This document shows, in pieces, positions 37,301 through 50,667 of a stretch of DNA of 64,000 nt. Origin of the DNA: Dermatemys mawii (lineage: Eukaryota > Chordata > Testudines > Dermatemydidae); the NCBI GenBank assembly GCA_007922305.1, contig ML677385.1, forward strand, positions 10,612,470 through 10,676,469, read 5' to 3'. A program made the position numbers and the translations under genes. Position 1 is the stretch's first letter. Each line of letters starts with the position of its first letter. Under the pieces are notes generated by a model that saw nothing but the letters and a program-made list of their open reading frames with translations, was not told where the DNA came from and ran no database searches.

Positions 37301-38999
37301 AATCAAGTAGTATTAACAAGACAAAAACTATCCTGCTAATTAGTGAGACTAAGTCTTTTATCACAAATCTACAACACTACCTTAAGAATGAAAGCTAAAT
37401 TCGTTGGCTCCTCCTGAGTAAAACCTGTATGGCCAAAGTAAAATGGTGGCCACTTTCCACATGGCAGCTATAGTGTGGAAACTGGCAAGGGGAAAGTTGG
37501 TTCCATAAGAAAAACATTTACAGTTATGGGCCTTGCATAGTTCATCTACTTAGCAGACTTATGGGGTGGGGGGGAGGATCAAAAAACCCCAGCTTAGCAG
37601 AAGAACAGCCATTATTTAAACTTTTTTTTTCAACTCTCTGTAACAAACTATTATTGTCTGGCTTTGCCAGCAATGCAACTCCTCTCTCCCTCTCTTAACT
37701 TTATTAAGGATATTTTGAAGTGCACTGAAAGACAACTTGAAACAACTTCAAAGCATCAAGGCAGAGACTGAAATGAAGCTGCTTGGAAGCCACGTCTTTG
37801 GCCTATTGTACTGTGATTAAATGAAAGTAAATAGCAGAACTTTATTTAAGAGATTATATCAGTGGAATAGAGCACAGTCACAGGATAATGGTCTCCTGCT
37901 TCTTGATACATTCCAAGGGGAAACAAACCAAGGCATTTGTCAAAAGTAGATGTTGTGAGACAGATTTTATTTTCAAAGAAGTAGACAGCCTGTGCCAATG
38001 TTGTGTTTAAATAGTTTTATTTCTGCTATACCCCATGATGCAGGTGTAATCATTCTGCCTGAAAGACAGTGATGTTCAGAACTATATAGCATTCTCAAAC
38101 AGTTCCATTTAGACTGGCATTAAGGACAAACTTGTTTTTTAACCAATCAGAAATAAATTTATTTTTAAAATTATATGGTTTAATAGTGCATTATAATTTT
38201 AGGAATAAACTGGTTTCTAAATAAGTTATTAGCTGTTTGCCACAGGTAAAGCACATTGTTTAAGAATTTAATAAACAAAGGCGGGAAATTAACATTGTGG
38301 TTGTTTGGCAAAACCCAAACCAGATGCCACATTATACCAAATCAGCATAAAATCTGTTGGCACAATGCAGTCTGAAGGTTGTTCAGATCTGCATCCTATT
38401 TTACCCAAACTCTGAGAGCCTGTGGAAGAGGGAGGCAAAACAAAAAGTTTTGGGTTTAGCCCATTCCTGTTTAGTACATTTAAAATAACATTAACCATCT
38501 ACATTAACTAATGGAAGTAAATTCAAACGGAAACCTTCCCCTCTTTCTTCACTTACCCATTTTGCCTAGCATGGGAGTAGACAACTGAGGGTTTGGGGGG
38601 CTTTAGTTCTACCTGTCAAGCTGTCCTGCTAGAACAAACATAAATAGCAGTGTAGCTGTAGTACACCATGAGTAGCGGCAGCAGAGGCACAGCTTAGACT
38701 TGACAAACACAAACCTGCCTGTAACCAGTGGGTATGCACAGCTAAGGCATGTCTTTGTTGCCACTGTCCATGAAGCTATGGCTATACTGGTATTTATATT
38801 CACACTAGCTCTATTAGAGTTAGTGCGGTATGTGTACAGAAGCAGGGGAATCGCACCATTAGTTCATTTCCCAGTTGAATAAGTTAAGTAAGGAAAGTTA
38901 AAAACAAGAGCTTTTATACAAATCCAATGTTTCATTTGGCATGTATAGTTTATATTGAATACCAAAACGTCGACTCTTAGATTGCCTCCCAATTTCAAT

Positions 39000-39262
39000 A
39001 AACTCATAGATTTTTATGTCAGATGGCACCACTGTGATTGTCTTCTAGCCTGATCACTGGCATAACACAGGCTGTAGAATTATCCTGTAGTAACTCCTGC
39101 TTCAAGTCCAATATCTGTGTCTGAACGCACAGTGTATGTGTGTATCTTTTAGAAGAACATAGAAGTGTAAGTTAAAAATTTCTACCACACGCACACTCTG
39201 CTGCCTGGCTTTTTTAGTTTGAATTTGTTTAGCTTCAACTTCCAGCCATTGGTTCTTGTTGT
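39000..39262 (-). mobile_element. CR1 LINE 3' end fragment
   Basis: The minus strand ends in a tatgag-type tail ('actcatagatttttatgtca' on +). It is followed by the turtle CR1 3' UTR pattern (gcataacacaggctgtagaa, then tttgtttagcttcaacttcc at the far end). No coding part is included. Confidence 0.75.
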
Positions 39263-40222
39263 ACCTGAAAATACTGCTTCTCGGTATTATAACAGCTTAA
39301 AAAGCAGATTCTTTACTGGAAAGAAGTACATATTGTATATCTTAGTTACTATGGGCCAGATCCTGAGTAGCATCAAAGCAGAGCTCAATGCGGGTAAGAA
39401 GGTGTTGTGGGCGGGGAATGGAAAACCAGCTTTGCAGCTCCCAAATCCTGGACCATTCTATACTGGTTCTAGGTGTAAACAGATCACCCCAGGGCCGTTA
39501 AGCATTATGCCAGCTTTCCACAGCCCCTAAACAGGCAGGGATTTACTGGAGCACTCACAGATATCCCATTTCCTATGTAAATTTCCCCTGCATTTTCTAG
39601 CCTCAGAGATGGGATGGAGAAGGAGCCACTATGGTAGCTCTATGCTACCTGAGGATTACCCTTGGAAAAAGGAGTGGTTGGAGGATTGCTCAAAGCCAGC
39701 TTTAGGGTTACTTCGAAAGCAGCTAGGGCACAGGGAAGACTTGCCTTGTATTTCAGTGGTGCATGCACGCATACGTATACACACTTATAAGAGTTAAATC
39801 GAACAGCTGGTTTTATTTCCTTTAAATACTGGATTTACTGCAAATATTTACAAAATGCTTTTGGAGCATGAATATTCAGCAATTTTGCACTGGTAAAGCC
39901 ACCTTGCATTTACATCATTCCCAGCAGCACTACTGCTAGAGGACAGTTTGTTGGGGAGCTGTGGTATCAGAACATCAGCTGGCCAGCACTGAGAGATGCA
40001 CAGTCATTCCTGCAAGCTTTGCTTTTGTAGTTATACTTCTGGGAGCAAATGTGTGAAAAATAAGGATGCCGCCCAGTAATGGGGAGGTCAGATCAGTGGT
40101 GAATTCAGGCTTTTTAAATGTGCCTTGCAGCACAATGAAAGCAAGTGAGGCCAAAAAAGGTCAGTCTAGTGATGGCAACAACACTTAAAAGAAAATAGGA
40201 TCCGGAGGATTCCGCTCCGAGG

Positions 40223-40299
40223 ATTTATTTCACATATCTCTATAAAATCGTTAACTTGTTCTCCAAGTTAACGATTTTATAGAGATATGTGAAATAAAT
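40223..40299. repeat. Perfect inverted repeat, 36-bp arms, 5-base loop
   Basis: Arms 40223-40258 and 40264-40299 are exact reverse complements around ttctc (40259-40263). Part of the right arm plus its flank (ttatagagatatgtgaaata, then aatattaaggtt) is repeated with small changes at about 40316-40348. Confidence 0.95.
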
Positions 40300-41397
40300 A
40301 TTAAGGTTTTATCTTTTATAGAGAGATGTGAAATAAATATTAAGGTTGCTAGGCTGCACATCCCACCAGTGCACCTATAGTAATCAAAGCAGTAAGCCAC
40401 TAAGTCTCTCAGCACCCCAGTTAAACTCCCCTCATGAGTTGCCCCTCTCAAGCTCAGCTACTTCTTTTCAAGCATAAGTCCACACTCATCCTGAACAACG
40501 GTCAGGCAGCCACTCTTTAACTCCAGCCATGTTTACTGGCTATTGGTTTATGTGTTTTGGTGATTAAGGTGGGATGGGTGTGATCTGAATAAATTCCTTT
40601 GCAAGTAGTTCTATGCAGGGGGCATGTGAGGTCTAGTTGTAGATTGCAAATGGCTGAGTGCAAAATATGATGTTTTCTGTAATGTTTCAGAAACGTGATT
40701 GGTGACCTGTTATTGTTGGTGACCCAGTTATTGTTCAGAACTGGGCATGGTGGAAGTTCGAGTTATAATTGTATCTCTGTGGCTGGAGATGGGGCTGCAT
40801 GAGGTTGGGAGCTTGGATGAAGATGTGGATTGGTGGGGGGAAAGAGGGACTTAAGGAGAAATGTGGGGCATGGGAAGGAGCTCTTCCACGTTCTAGGTCT
40901 CTACCTCTAGGCACAAGACGCACTTTTTTCTTCATTCTCCCCCACCCCACAGTCCTGCTTTCTTCTCCCCAGACCTCCCCCCACATACCTACTCACTCCT
41001 TTTCCTTTCTGAGACCAGTGGCACAATGTATCTGTTTGAGGCATCAGCATTTTAAAGACTTCCCTCGGCAGGGGATCAAGCCAGCAGTGCCAGAGGATTT
41101 AACTCCAGACCCCACTCTTCTCCTTGCACACAAGCTTTCTTCCCCAGGCCACCCACACATTCCTGCTAAATTCCTCTTGCTTTGGCCCTCAATACTCTGC
41201 TCAGCCCCACCTACCTCCTCAAACCAAGTTCTGTTTGACTGCCTTCTTTATCCCTCATGAACTCCTCCATAACACCACAGAGCCCTATCTCTTCCCAGAG
41301 CTTATCCCTTGGCCCCTGATGCCTAGTCAGTCTCCTTGGCTCCCCAGTGTATCAGTGAGGTTTGGAGCTGTTAAGGGATAAACATCAGGGAGGGAGG

Positions 41398-42018
41398 CAA
41401 ATTATTCAAGTGCCAATATGGACACAAGAGCAAATGGATATAAACTAGCCATCAATAGTTTAGGTTTGAAATTAGACAAAAGTTTCTAACCAACAGAGGA
41501 GTGCAGTTCTGGAACAGCCTTTGAAAAAACCTAACTGGCTTCAAGACTTTGCTTGATAAGTTTATGGAGGGGATGGCTTGATGAGACTTCCCACAATGGC
41601 ATGTGGCCCAACTGCGACCGCTAGCAGCAAATATCTCCAATGTCTGGTGATCGGACACTAGAATGGGAGGGCTCTGAATTATTGCAGAGAAATCTTTCAC
41701 AGGTGTCTGGCTGGAGGGTCTTGTCCACATGCGCACAGTCTAACTGATCATCATATTTGGGATCAGGAAGGAATTTTCCATTGGTCCAGATTGGCAGACA
41801 CTCTGGGGGGTTATCGCTTTCCTCTGTGGCATGGGTCACTTGCAGGTTTAAACTAGTGTAAATGATGGATTCTCCGTAACTTGAATTTGAAGACTCAGTA
41901 ACTCAGCCAGTGGTTGTGGGTTTCATTACAGGAGTGGGTGGGTGAGGTTCTGTGACTTGCAATATACAGGAGGGCAGAGCAGATTATCATGATGGTCCCT
42001 TCTGACCTTAAAATATGA
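41398..42018 (+). mobile_element. CR1 LINE 3' end, sense to DMD
   Basis: The + strand reads into the CR1 end of ORF2 and 3' UTR: 'gttctggaacagcctttga', then 'ggatcaggaaggaattttcc', ending 'gatggtcccttctgacctta' near 42010. This 3' UTR end is characteristic of reptile CR1. There is no RT core, so it is heavily 5'-truncated. Confidence 0.85.
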
Positions 42019-42227
42019 ATCAAAGGCTAAGGCTGGCAGCCTTAACAGAAGTAGCTGTCAAGATGAAGTTTGATAAATGTCTGAGATGGCCATGTCTGAA
42101 ATGTTACATGAATGCATGTGTGGATAAAGTTGGTAGATTGTGAAGACTGCAGATATTTAGCTAGAAGGACACAAACAAATGTGTGAAAAACTGTATAATT
42201 TCTAAAAAGGAGCATAAAATATCACAT

Positions 42228-42367
42228 AGCAAATTCTATTGTCCTCTGAAGGATTATTGTCCTCAATTTGGAGTTGAAATGCAGTAACTGAAGTGTGAAG
42301 CACGGGAATTTCAGACCTGCTTTAAGTGCAAATTTCAGCACAATCTCAACTATGAAGCTGCAACTCT
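42228..42367. repeat. Old dispersed repeat, copy 2
   Basis: Intron 61 copy of the repeat at 1337-1462, same orientation, ending in 'cctgctttaagtgcaaattt'. No coding potential or terminal repeats were recognised. Confidence 0.5.
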
Positions 42368-43374
42368 CTCCCCTGTAACAGTGGTGCTTGTTGGCTCCTT
42401 TTGTTTTGATCTGTTATGCTGCCTTTTACAGAGAATGGGATTCACTGTCTGTTGTTGGAGGATCCATCTGTATTTGTGAGGATAGTTATTACTTCCTTTT
42501 GAGATAAAATAAATGAGAGGTAGGAGAGATGTCAGGCTATTTTTAATGCCACTGACTGTTCAACCAGCCTGCCATCAATCCTGGTTTTTAATGCTGTAAC
42601 TCATTGACATGCACCACTTGTGATTGCTGAAAAATAGAAGGTATTACAACTTTTAAACATACAGTTAGAACTTGTAATTTACAGCCTGATCCCTGTAAGA
42701 TTGTCACATACAGTGTGTCGATAATGTGACTCAATGAAATAATGCACAGATATAACTAGCAATTACATGTAACTCATTTTGGAGATCACAATGTTTTTTT
42801 TTTTCCTTGCTTAGAAATGCTAATTCCATCTGTGACTCCAAAATATCAGCAGTTCAGAGATGAACCCAGATTTTTATCAAGATAGGGAACCAATAGATAT
42901 TAGGGTAAAAGCAAAAACATTTAGGCATGCATGTTTAAAAGACGTGTTTACATCTCTCTCGTATTTTGTGGTTTGTTGGATTCTCCTGACATAAAGAGCT
43001 GGACTTAAAGTTTATCTGGATATACCTAGCTATATTTTAAATTTTCAAATTATAAAGAACAGGTTACTTTTTTCCATTCTGTATTTAACAAATAGCTCCA
43101 ATGATGAGAAACAATTTTCTCCAACTATTTTTTTAAAGCCATCACATGCCAGTGCTCTATATAGAAAATGGTTAATCATCATTAGAACTATTAGTTAACA
43201 TTCAGAAGTAGATAAATAATGGTTGAAAATGTGTTTTTAAGATTTGGAAACTAAATCTCATTTAAATATCCTTTGGATAGAGTCCAGAGCTCCTGAGACT
43301 GTTTCTTGTTTCCTTGCACTCTGTTATTTTAAATTTCAGGTTTTCTTTTTTTCATTACTTCTTGCCATTTCTGC

Positions 43375-43652
43375 CTTACAAGCCCCAGCCCTGCCCCTCT
43401 CCAAGGCCTCACCCTCTATCTGCCTCTTGAGCCTGCTACACCCCCTGCCCTGAGGCCCCAACCCCACTCTGCCTCTTCCAGCCCCACTCCACCCCTGCCG
43501 CTCTCTGCCCTCCCCGGAGCGCCTCCAGCCAGCCACTGAACAGCTGATCAGCAGCCCCACTGAACAGCTGTGGCTGGTGGGTGCTGATCACCCTCTATTT
43601 TTTTGCCCCTGTGGTTGCTTGAGCCCTAGAGCACCCACAGAGTCAATGCCCA
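43375..43652 (-). mobile_element. MITE of the same family as 26066, opposite orientation
   Basis: Ends 'agcacccacagagtcaatgc' near 43629-43650 and includes 'gaacagctgatcagcagccc'. GC-rich with poly-C stretches. Confidence 0.55.
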
Positions 43653-46146
43653 GGCCTCTAGTTCCAAGTACAGATGTACTTTGTAAAATCTAGATACAAC
43701 ATTCCACTCTTTGGGCCTCTTTGAATTGAGCAACACAAAGCTAAGTACTGAATTTATATAGAGGTGTCAAGTGCCTGGAGGTAGAGAGAAGCAAAAGCCA
43801 CCACTCCCAACCTGCAACCAGAGTTTAAATCTATAGTGCAGCTTAATTCAAGACCTGCTTAATGAGTGAAGCATGTTATGTGTTAGAAGGAGTTATGTAA
43901 ATACACATGGGCCACATCTACACTAGCACTTTTTTGTAAAATGTCTTACCCTTGAACTATCATCAGTGCAGCTCCATAAGTGGTAGAAACAGTAGGAGTA
44001 GCGGGGGGTTTAAACACCATGTCATCTAGACCTGCTCTGCTCTGCAAGATTAGGTGATCTGTCATGGTTAAATAGTCTCCATTAGCACCCTTACCATTGC
44101 TGCCACCAGTGGTTGTGAAATAATAGGAAATTTTAAGAAAAATGTTAATGTAGATAGCTTAGGTGTTTAGGGAGGAAATTGATAGTACGGTATTCTATGG
44201 TTCTGGAGGCATCATGCATCTAATGATCAATCCTGCTGGGTTGCTGCTTTTTAATATTCCCTTATTTTGTTCTCTCAAAGATATTGACTGCAATAGAGCT
44301 ATGCATAGCATATTGATAAATTTGATTCACTGTGAATTAGAATTCTGATTATATGCTGAATCCCCCACCTGCAAATTAAGTTATACATTATAAAAATGGT
44401 CAAATTCAACACTCTGGCCAAAATCATAAATTTCACTTAGTTCTTTTCTAACAGAATTTGCTTATTTCCCCTATTTTTCACTATGATAACTTTTGGTGGT
44501 AAAAAAAGATCTTCCATTAAAAAACTTAAGGTAACAATGAACAAAATTTCTCCTATTTCATTGAATTTAATTTTCACACATCTCTACAATGCAGTATGTA
44601 GTGTTATTTAAAAGCAGTTGTTTGGTGGAATGATATCATTCATTTCATAGCAGCATTATTCATAGTTTAATATGTTTTAATCTTTGATGATGTTTCTCCA
44701 ATATTAAGTATGTCACAGCTATCCATGCTGTTTTCTTAACTCTTAGATGAGTATAAGCTTCATTTAGAGTCATTATTTATTAACTACTTCCGTGCTGCCT
44801 ACAGTACCAGATTTCTGAGGCAAACATTTCTCTGCTGCTGCCCTGTGTATCTGGCATGTCCTTATTGAAGCACCATTGGAAGATTCAAACTTAAAGATTC
44901 AAACATTTCTGCTGCAGCACAGTTTAGCAATGAAGCAGTTAAACAGTGTGACAGGGTTGTCATGAGCTATAAATTGTGTTCAGTTAAAACATATTTTTTA
45001 TGTTCTGAAATGCCTGGTGTGTAAAGCAATGAGGCTATTCTCTTTATGTCAGAACTCATTCTGTTATGTTTGGCTGTATAAGGCTTGAAATGTTTATCTA
45101 AGATTTATTTTTCTAATAGTCTGTTTTATTCTTTCTGCACAAAAGCCACAATTTGTTCAATGTGATAGAAACCAGTTTTAGAGATTTTCTTTTTCAAAGT
45201 TTGAGTGCAACCAACATTGATTATTAGACTTGTCAGCAATACACAAACCTAGTTGGATACCTAAAGCTGAACAATACCTACAGTATCAGTCTGCCTGATA
45301 CAATATCCTTTTCAAGTAGGTGCCAGTATTTTGTTGCTGCTCTACAGAACAATAACATCGAAGAAAATGAGTCTGGGATTGATTTTTACGCTTTGAAGTG
45401 ATCTCTGGAAACTTCTGAATGACTTCACAGTATTCTGTTTGCCATTTGTAATGATGCTAAGGAACATGTTATCTGTTTAGTAGCTGTATAATGTTTCTCA
45501 CCAGTAACACCCAGCAAACATTATGTTTCAAGTTGGTCATAAAGATTTCAGCAGTTATTGCAGACCTGGGAGGCCTCATTTATAATTCCTGTGGAGCGAC
45601 TCTCTGTTGTACTGCCCCTCTTCACATGTTCAGATCTTTATGGCTAATCAGCCCATCTTCCAAAGTTTGAGAAGCAATCTTAGAGCATTTTACTCTATGT
45701 GTGATCGTGGACAGCATTGCAATGCAGACAGAGAAGCAGTGTGGAATTTAACTATTGAAGAATCCAAATTGGAATTGAACTGCTTAGCTCACTTCAATTC
45801 CTGAAAATCCACTCACATAAGCAGGCCTAAATCAGGCTCCACGATACCTCAGCTAGTTGAGCCAGACCCCATGGTGTGCAATTTGTATGCAAGTTAGGTT
45901 TTGATTGATGTTTTTCTCCTTCTAACTTTTAAATCTTTCAGCCAATATATTCTGATGTCAGTTTCTCAGTGATACAGTGAGCCATTATGCTACACAACCT
46001 CAATGTTCCACATCATAATTTACTGTAATAACAAACGCACAAGATCAAAATAAGCCCTCTGTAAATGACTAAAATAAATATTTTACATGTGTACACCACC
46101 TTTCATTAAGAAGGATCCTGAAGAACTTTCCCAATTACACATATAC

Positions 46147-46170
46147 CCCCCCCCACCCACACACACACAT
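46147..46170. repeat. C-run and CA microsatellite
   Basis: A ten-C run (cccccccccc) leads into acccacacacacacat. Confidence 0.85.
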
Positions 46171-46288
46171 ACTCAGATCAGCAACTCTTTCCAGGGTGAC
46201 GATGGCAGTCAGCCAGCCAGCATACAACATGCTTTAACTGACTGGGGACTCCTGTAACTTACCTTGCCCTTAGGAAAAGTACAAGGGC

Positions 46289-46640
46289 CAGGGTGCCAAC
46301 CTGTGGCTTCCGAGGCCACATGCGGCTCTTCAGAAGTTAATATGCGGCTCCTTGTATAGGCACCAACTCTGGGGCTGGAGCTACAGGCACCAACTTTCCA
46401 ATGTGCTGAGGGGTGGTCACTGCTCAACCCCTGGCTCTGCCACAGGCCCTGCCCCCACTCCACCCCTTACACTTGAGAACATATCAGTGTCACTGTGCGA
46501 TAACAGTGAGTGAATGTTAACATTTTGATGATGACCATTGCAAGTAGTTTGATAGAAATTGTATTAAATAGTTTTCACTAAAATCAATTTCTTTGGCTGG
46601 ATGCAATAAATGACCATTTACCTTTGATAGTTTTAAATGT
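46289..46640. mobile_element. hAT-type repeat ('gccaacctgtggctt')
   Basis: It starts cagggtgccaacctgtgg and contains 'acatgcggctcttcagaagt'. It then includes part of the 'ggcaccaactctggggctgg' MITE family. The right end is not defined. Confidence 0.5.
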
Positions 46641-47039
46641 ATTGTATACATAATTCCTGTAATTGTATAGCTAAATTAAATATTTATTAGATTATTTTTA
46701 AATTTCATCTATCAACACTGCTAAAATGACATCCTATTTAAGTCTCTGGTGAGACCTCAGATTAAAATATTGTTTAACTATGGAGCACACAGATCTAACA
46801 TGCTGCTGCTTCATTTTGCATTGTGAAAAGACATAAATATTAATGTATGTGAACATGGTCTGTGAAATTTAGCCTAAGTTCAGTGATAGTGCACACATTA
46901 AGTTTAATATGTTAGCATATCAAAGGGAGAAAAATAAAACTCTGAAAATAGATAACTATTAAATGATTACTAATGCAGAGCAATGCTAATGGAGTGCAAG
47001 GAGATTTAAATCCATTTTTTAAAAAAGACACCGTAGAGG

Positions 47040-47993
47040 GACTCAGCCAGGGCTTGCTCCTCTGCGGGGAAGGGGGGGCACCGCACCGCTTTGCTACACC
47101 CTCTCTGCTGGGTTAGGGATACCAAGGCTATGGCCCAGACCCTCAGGTAGGACTGAGCAACAGTACTTAATAGGCCCAGGCCCGGGGTCAGGGCGGGACA
47201 GCAAACAGTCAGTGCTCCGGCTCTCAGGCAGGGACTGAGGAAGCAGTTCAAGACTAAGCCCAGGCCCTGGATCAGGGCAGGGCAGTAGCCAAACAGTCAG
47301 GGGCTTAGGCCCTCAGGCAGGGACTGAGCAAACAGTGCTATATTAGCAGGGTCAGACTCCAGGGCATCAGAAAGAGGGGGAGACTGCCACCCACAAGTGG
47401 GGTGGCAGAAGGAACGCAGGTCCTCCCACTCCACTGTGTCCCAGCCCAGGGCCCTAGCAGCGGCAGAAGACCCGCTGCTGTTAGGGTCTGGCAAAACACT
47501 GACACTGACTCTGACAATGTTGCAGTTGGACTAGGGTCTGCTGCCCCCGGGCTACTTCCAGACTTCCCCTTGTGGGGTACCTGGGTTAGGGTGGTGTCCT
47601 CAGAGGGCTCCAGCACCATAGGTTCCTCAGAGGGGAAGGTTCGATGACTCCTCCAGGTAACTGGCAAGAGGTAAGCTCGGCACCTCCTCGGGGTAGCTGG
47701 CACAGGGTAGGCTCTGCAACTCCAGGCAGTGAGTGCGGGGTAAGCTCGGCCAGTCCTCAGGTTCACCACGGGCTGCTGGGGCTTCCCAGTCATGAGCTCT
47801 GTCAGCAGCATCCGGCCTCCCTGATGGCTGCCTTCCAAGGGAGCTCGGGGGCTGGACTTTTATACTTCCTGTCCTGTGCCATGACCTCGATGGGGCGGGG
47901 CATAGGCTTCACTAGCACTGCCCACTTTGGTGACTGGGAAGGCTCCTTCCTCTGCAGGGTGGTGGGGTACCACATTGCCTCACTACAGACACT
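47040..47993 (-). mobile_element. LTR-like element with tandem repeats, antisense
   Basis: GC-rich block of about 950 bp. On the minus strand a TATA box (tataaaag, 47857-47864) follows the putative start at about 47990 (tgtagtgaggcaatgtgg), as in an LTR U3. Near 47125-47340 three tandem units of roughly 70-100 bp share 'ctcaggcagggactgag' and 'aaacagtc'. No gag or pol was seen. It may be a solo LTR. Confidence 0.5.
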
Positions 47994-49195
47994 TTTTGCT
48001 ATACTATTTTATTTCAGTAGTTAACATTGCAAGTGGATTCTTACACCATGCAAAACTAAAACAATAAGTCACTTTTGAATTACACTTTGCAAATAGGGAA
48101 ATATCTGTTTCTTGAGTATAACATACAGGGAAGCTATGATGTCATACAAAAATGTTTTCCAGAAAGTCTTCTTTGATAGTCTACTAAAATGGTGTTACCA
48201 GGAATTAAAGATATATGTCTGTTACTTACATTGGCTTTGTAATGGATGACAAACCTCTACTGGTACCAGGAGATAAGAAACAGCTGTTCTCAGCTGTTGG
48301 ATTTGTGCCAGAAATGAGATGATTATTCTCAGAGCACAGTTATAAAAGATACCACATATTTTGTCAACTCAAATTTATGCAAGACTAGAATCATCCAGGA
48401 CAGCAGAAACTGTTCTACAGACAACCTCACAACAGTCTCTTGAAGAAACGTTAAATCCAATTATGCAGAACATCACAGAATTGTTTATTTCTAAAGCATT
48501 TAGTTCCACTGAAAGCAGACTATTTGTGCTTGGTTTTTTAAATGGATCAAAAACCCTTTTGTGTATAAGATTCTGGGATAAGAAGTTACGCCTGGAAAAC
48601 TGTTAACCAGATGAATTCAGGAGTAAAGGGAAAATACACCTTCCAGAACAATTACAGGAATCCATCCTATCCTTTAGATATTCAATAAATAAATAACCCT
48701 TCCTTTGATTTTAAGTAAGGAACTGTAGCTGAGGTGTTCTCACTATAAAAGCTAAGATTTGGTTTGTTTATTTGGGGGAAAGGGGCTTTTTGCCTTCTAA
48801 CGTAGTTTGGGTAGGGCTTTTTAATTATAAATACATATTATTCCATACAAAGTAGATCACATCCTCAAATTAATGTTGGGTTGTTTTGGGGATGTCGGGG
48901 GGGAAGAGAAGGTGATTCTGTTGTTTTTTACTCTTCAGAATACCTAGTTCCATAATCCAAATGTTTTTTAAAACCAGTTTGTATGCCATCCTCTTGCCTT
49001 ACATAGCTAAGAAGATTAAGCTACGTGAACAACTGAAATTGTCAGATATGGATACATGGGGAAGGTGGATAGCATTCTTCCTAGTTCTTAATTTCAGATA
49101 ACACACAGCATTGCCTGGTATGTTGTCTTTGTAGGTTTTCTGCATCCAAGCACATAGCAGAATGAGTTTATCGTGACAGAAGTTCAGATGTAGAT

Positions 49196-49995
49196 CAGGG
49201 GTCTCAAAAACGTGGCCCGTGGCGTTATTTCCTGCGGCTCACCAAATTCCCCTCCTCTTCCCCGTTCCCCCCACCCACCCACCCACCCACCCAGCAAGCT
49301 GCATTCCTGCTCCTCTGCTTACCTGCCACCAAACAGCTATTTGGTGGCACTTAGTGCTTTCCAGGAGGGAGGGGGAAGAGCGGGGAGCTGCTCGCTCAGG
49401 AGGAGAGGTGGAAAAGAGGCGGGGCAGGGACAGGGATTTGAGAAAGGGATTGGAATCATAGGCACTGACTCTGTGGATGCTTCAGGGCTGGAGCATCCAC
49501 AGGAAAAAAATTGGTGGGTGCAGAGCATCCATTGGCAGCTCCCCACCCTGCCCCAGCTCACCTCCACTCTACCTCCTCTCCTGAGCGCGCCACTGCGTCC
49601 TGCTTCTCCCCTCTCCCTCTCAACACTTGCAGAGTGAAACAAGCTGAGGAGGAGGGGGAATGTGGTGCACTGGGGGGAGGAGGTGTGACTGGGGTGGGGA
49701 TTTGGGGAGAGGTCCAATAGGGGCAGGGAGGGGCAGAGTTTGGGCAGGGACTTTGGAGCAGGGGTGGAGTCAGTGTCGGGGGGGGGTGCAAGTACCCTCT
49801 GGGGCCAGCAAAAGCTGGCTCCTGTGGTTGGAATGGAGGCAGAGAAGGGGTGGGAAGAGGCGGTGCCTCATGGAAGGGGTGGAGTGGAGGGCAGGGCCGG
49901 GGCAGCGGGAGGTGGGGGATATCAGTGATGCGGCCTTTGGGCCAATGTACTAATCCTCATGTGGCCCTCCTGGTGATTTGAGTTTGAAATCCCTG
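49196..49995. mobile_element. Non-autonomous hAT element, 800 bp, with nested MITE
   Basis: The ends are CAGGGGTCTCAAA and, inverted, CAGGGATTTCAAA. Exact 8-bp duplications atgtagat lie at 49188-49195 and 49996-50003. From about 49453 it includes sequence of the 'ggcactgactctgtggatgc' family also seen at 26066 and 43375. A (CCCA)n tract lies at 49267-49292. Overlapping open frames are G-rich artefacts. Confidence 0.88.
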
Positions 49996-50071
49996 ATGTA
50001 GATATTATTGGGAATGTGGGAAGATGGGATAGGCAAGTAGATACATCTAAATGACTATATATAGAATAGCA

Positions 50072-50168
50072 AGCCAAGGTGGGTGAGGTAATATCTGTTA
50101 CTGGACCAACTTCTGTTGGTGACACAGACAAGCTTTTGAGCTACACAGAGCTTTTCTTCAGGTCTGAG
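50072..50168 (-). repeat. Second hammerhead-like repeat family, copy 3
   Basis: On the minus strand: CTGAAGA (50155-50161), a stem-II-like agctctgtgtagctc, then AAAA where GAAA is expected, then 'gcttgtctg'. It ends in 'ttacctcacccaccttggct'. Same family as 26625 and 29642. Confidence 0.7.
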
Positions 50169-50180
50169 AAAGGTACATAA

Positions 50181-50476
50181 GGTAGATCCACACACAATTT
50201 AAAACCCACAGCTGGCCCATGCCCGCTGACACAGGCTCATGGGGCTTAGGCTAAGGGGCAATTTAACTGTGTCTAGACATTTGGGCTTGAGGCAACCTGG
50301 GATTTGGGCTTGGGACAACTTGGGCTCTAGTGAGGTGAGAGAATTTCAAGAGCTCGGGCTGCAGCCCAAACTGGAAGATTTACATTGCAATTAATGACCC
50401 CTTAACCTGAGTCCTGTGAGGCCAAGTCAGCTAGCATGGGCCAGCTGCAGGTGTGTAATTGCAGGGTAGGCATACC
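50181..50476. mobile_element. MITE ('ggtatgtctacac' ends), copy 1
   Basis: The left end ggtagatccacacacaat and right end attgcagggtaggcatacc are imperfect inverted repeats. The interior 'cagctggcccatgcccgctgacac' type is shared with 63712-63970. Confidence 0.6.
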
Positions 50477-50667
50477 TCAGAGCGTCAGGGCTAAATACAA
50501 GTTGGAACAGATGGTTTAGCATAAATAGTTAAGACGTATTGTAAGAGCCGAGTCAAAGTGAAGTGGTCTGGTCACACCTCTGCAGTCACAGCATTGAAAG
50601 GGGGAAGGGTTAGTAGGTTACAGGTTATTGTAATAAGCCTTATTTACTATGTCTTTATTAAAACTGA

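Noticed and set aside
47338..48024. 126- and 166-codon frames on opposite strands
   Set aside because: They overlap an LTR-like GC-rich block; no recognisable domain and both strands are open.
49212..49953. Several overlapping frames of 70-141 codons on both strands
   Set aside because: They lie in the GC-rich interior of a hAT element; G/C-rich DNA lacks stops in several frames at once.
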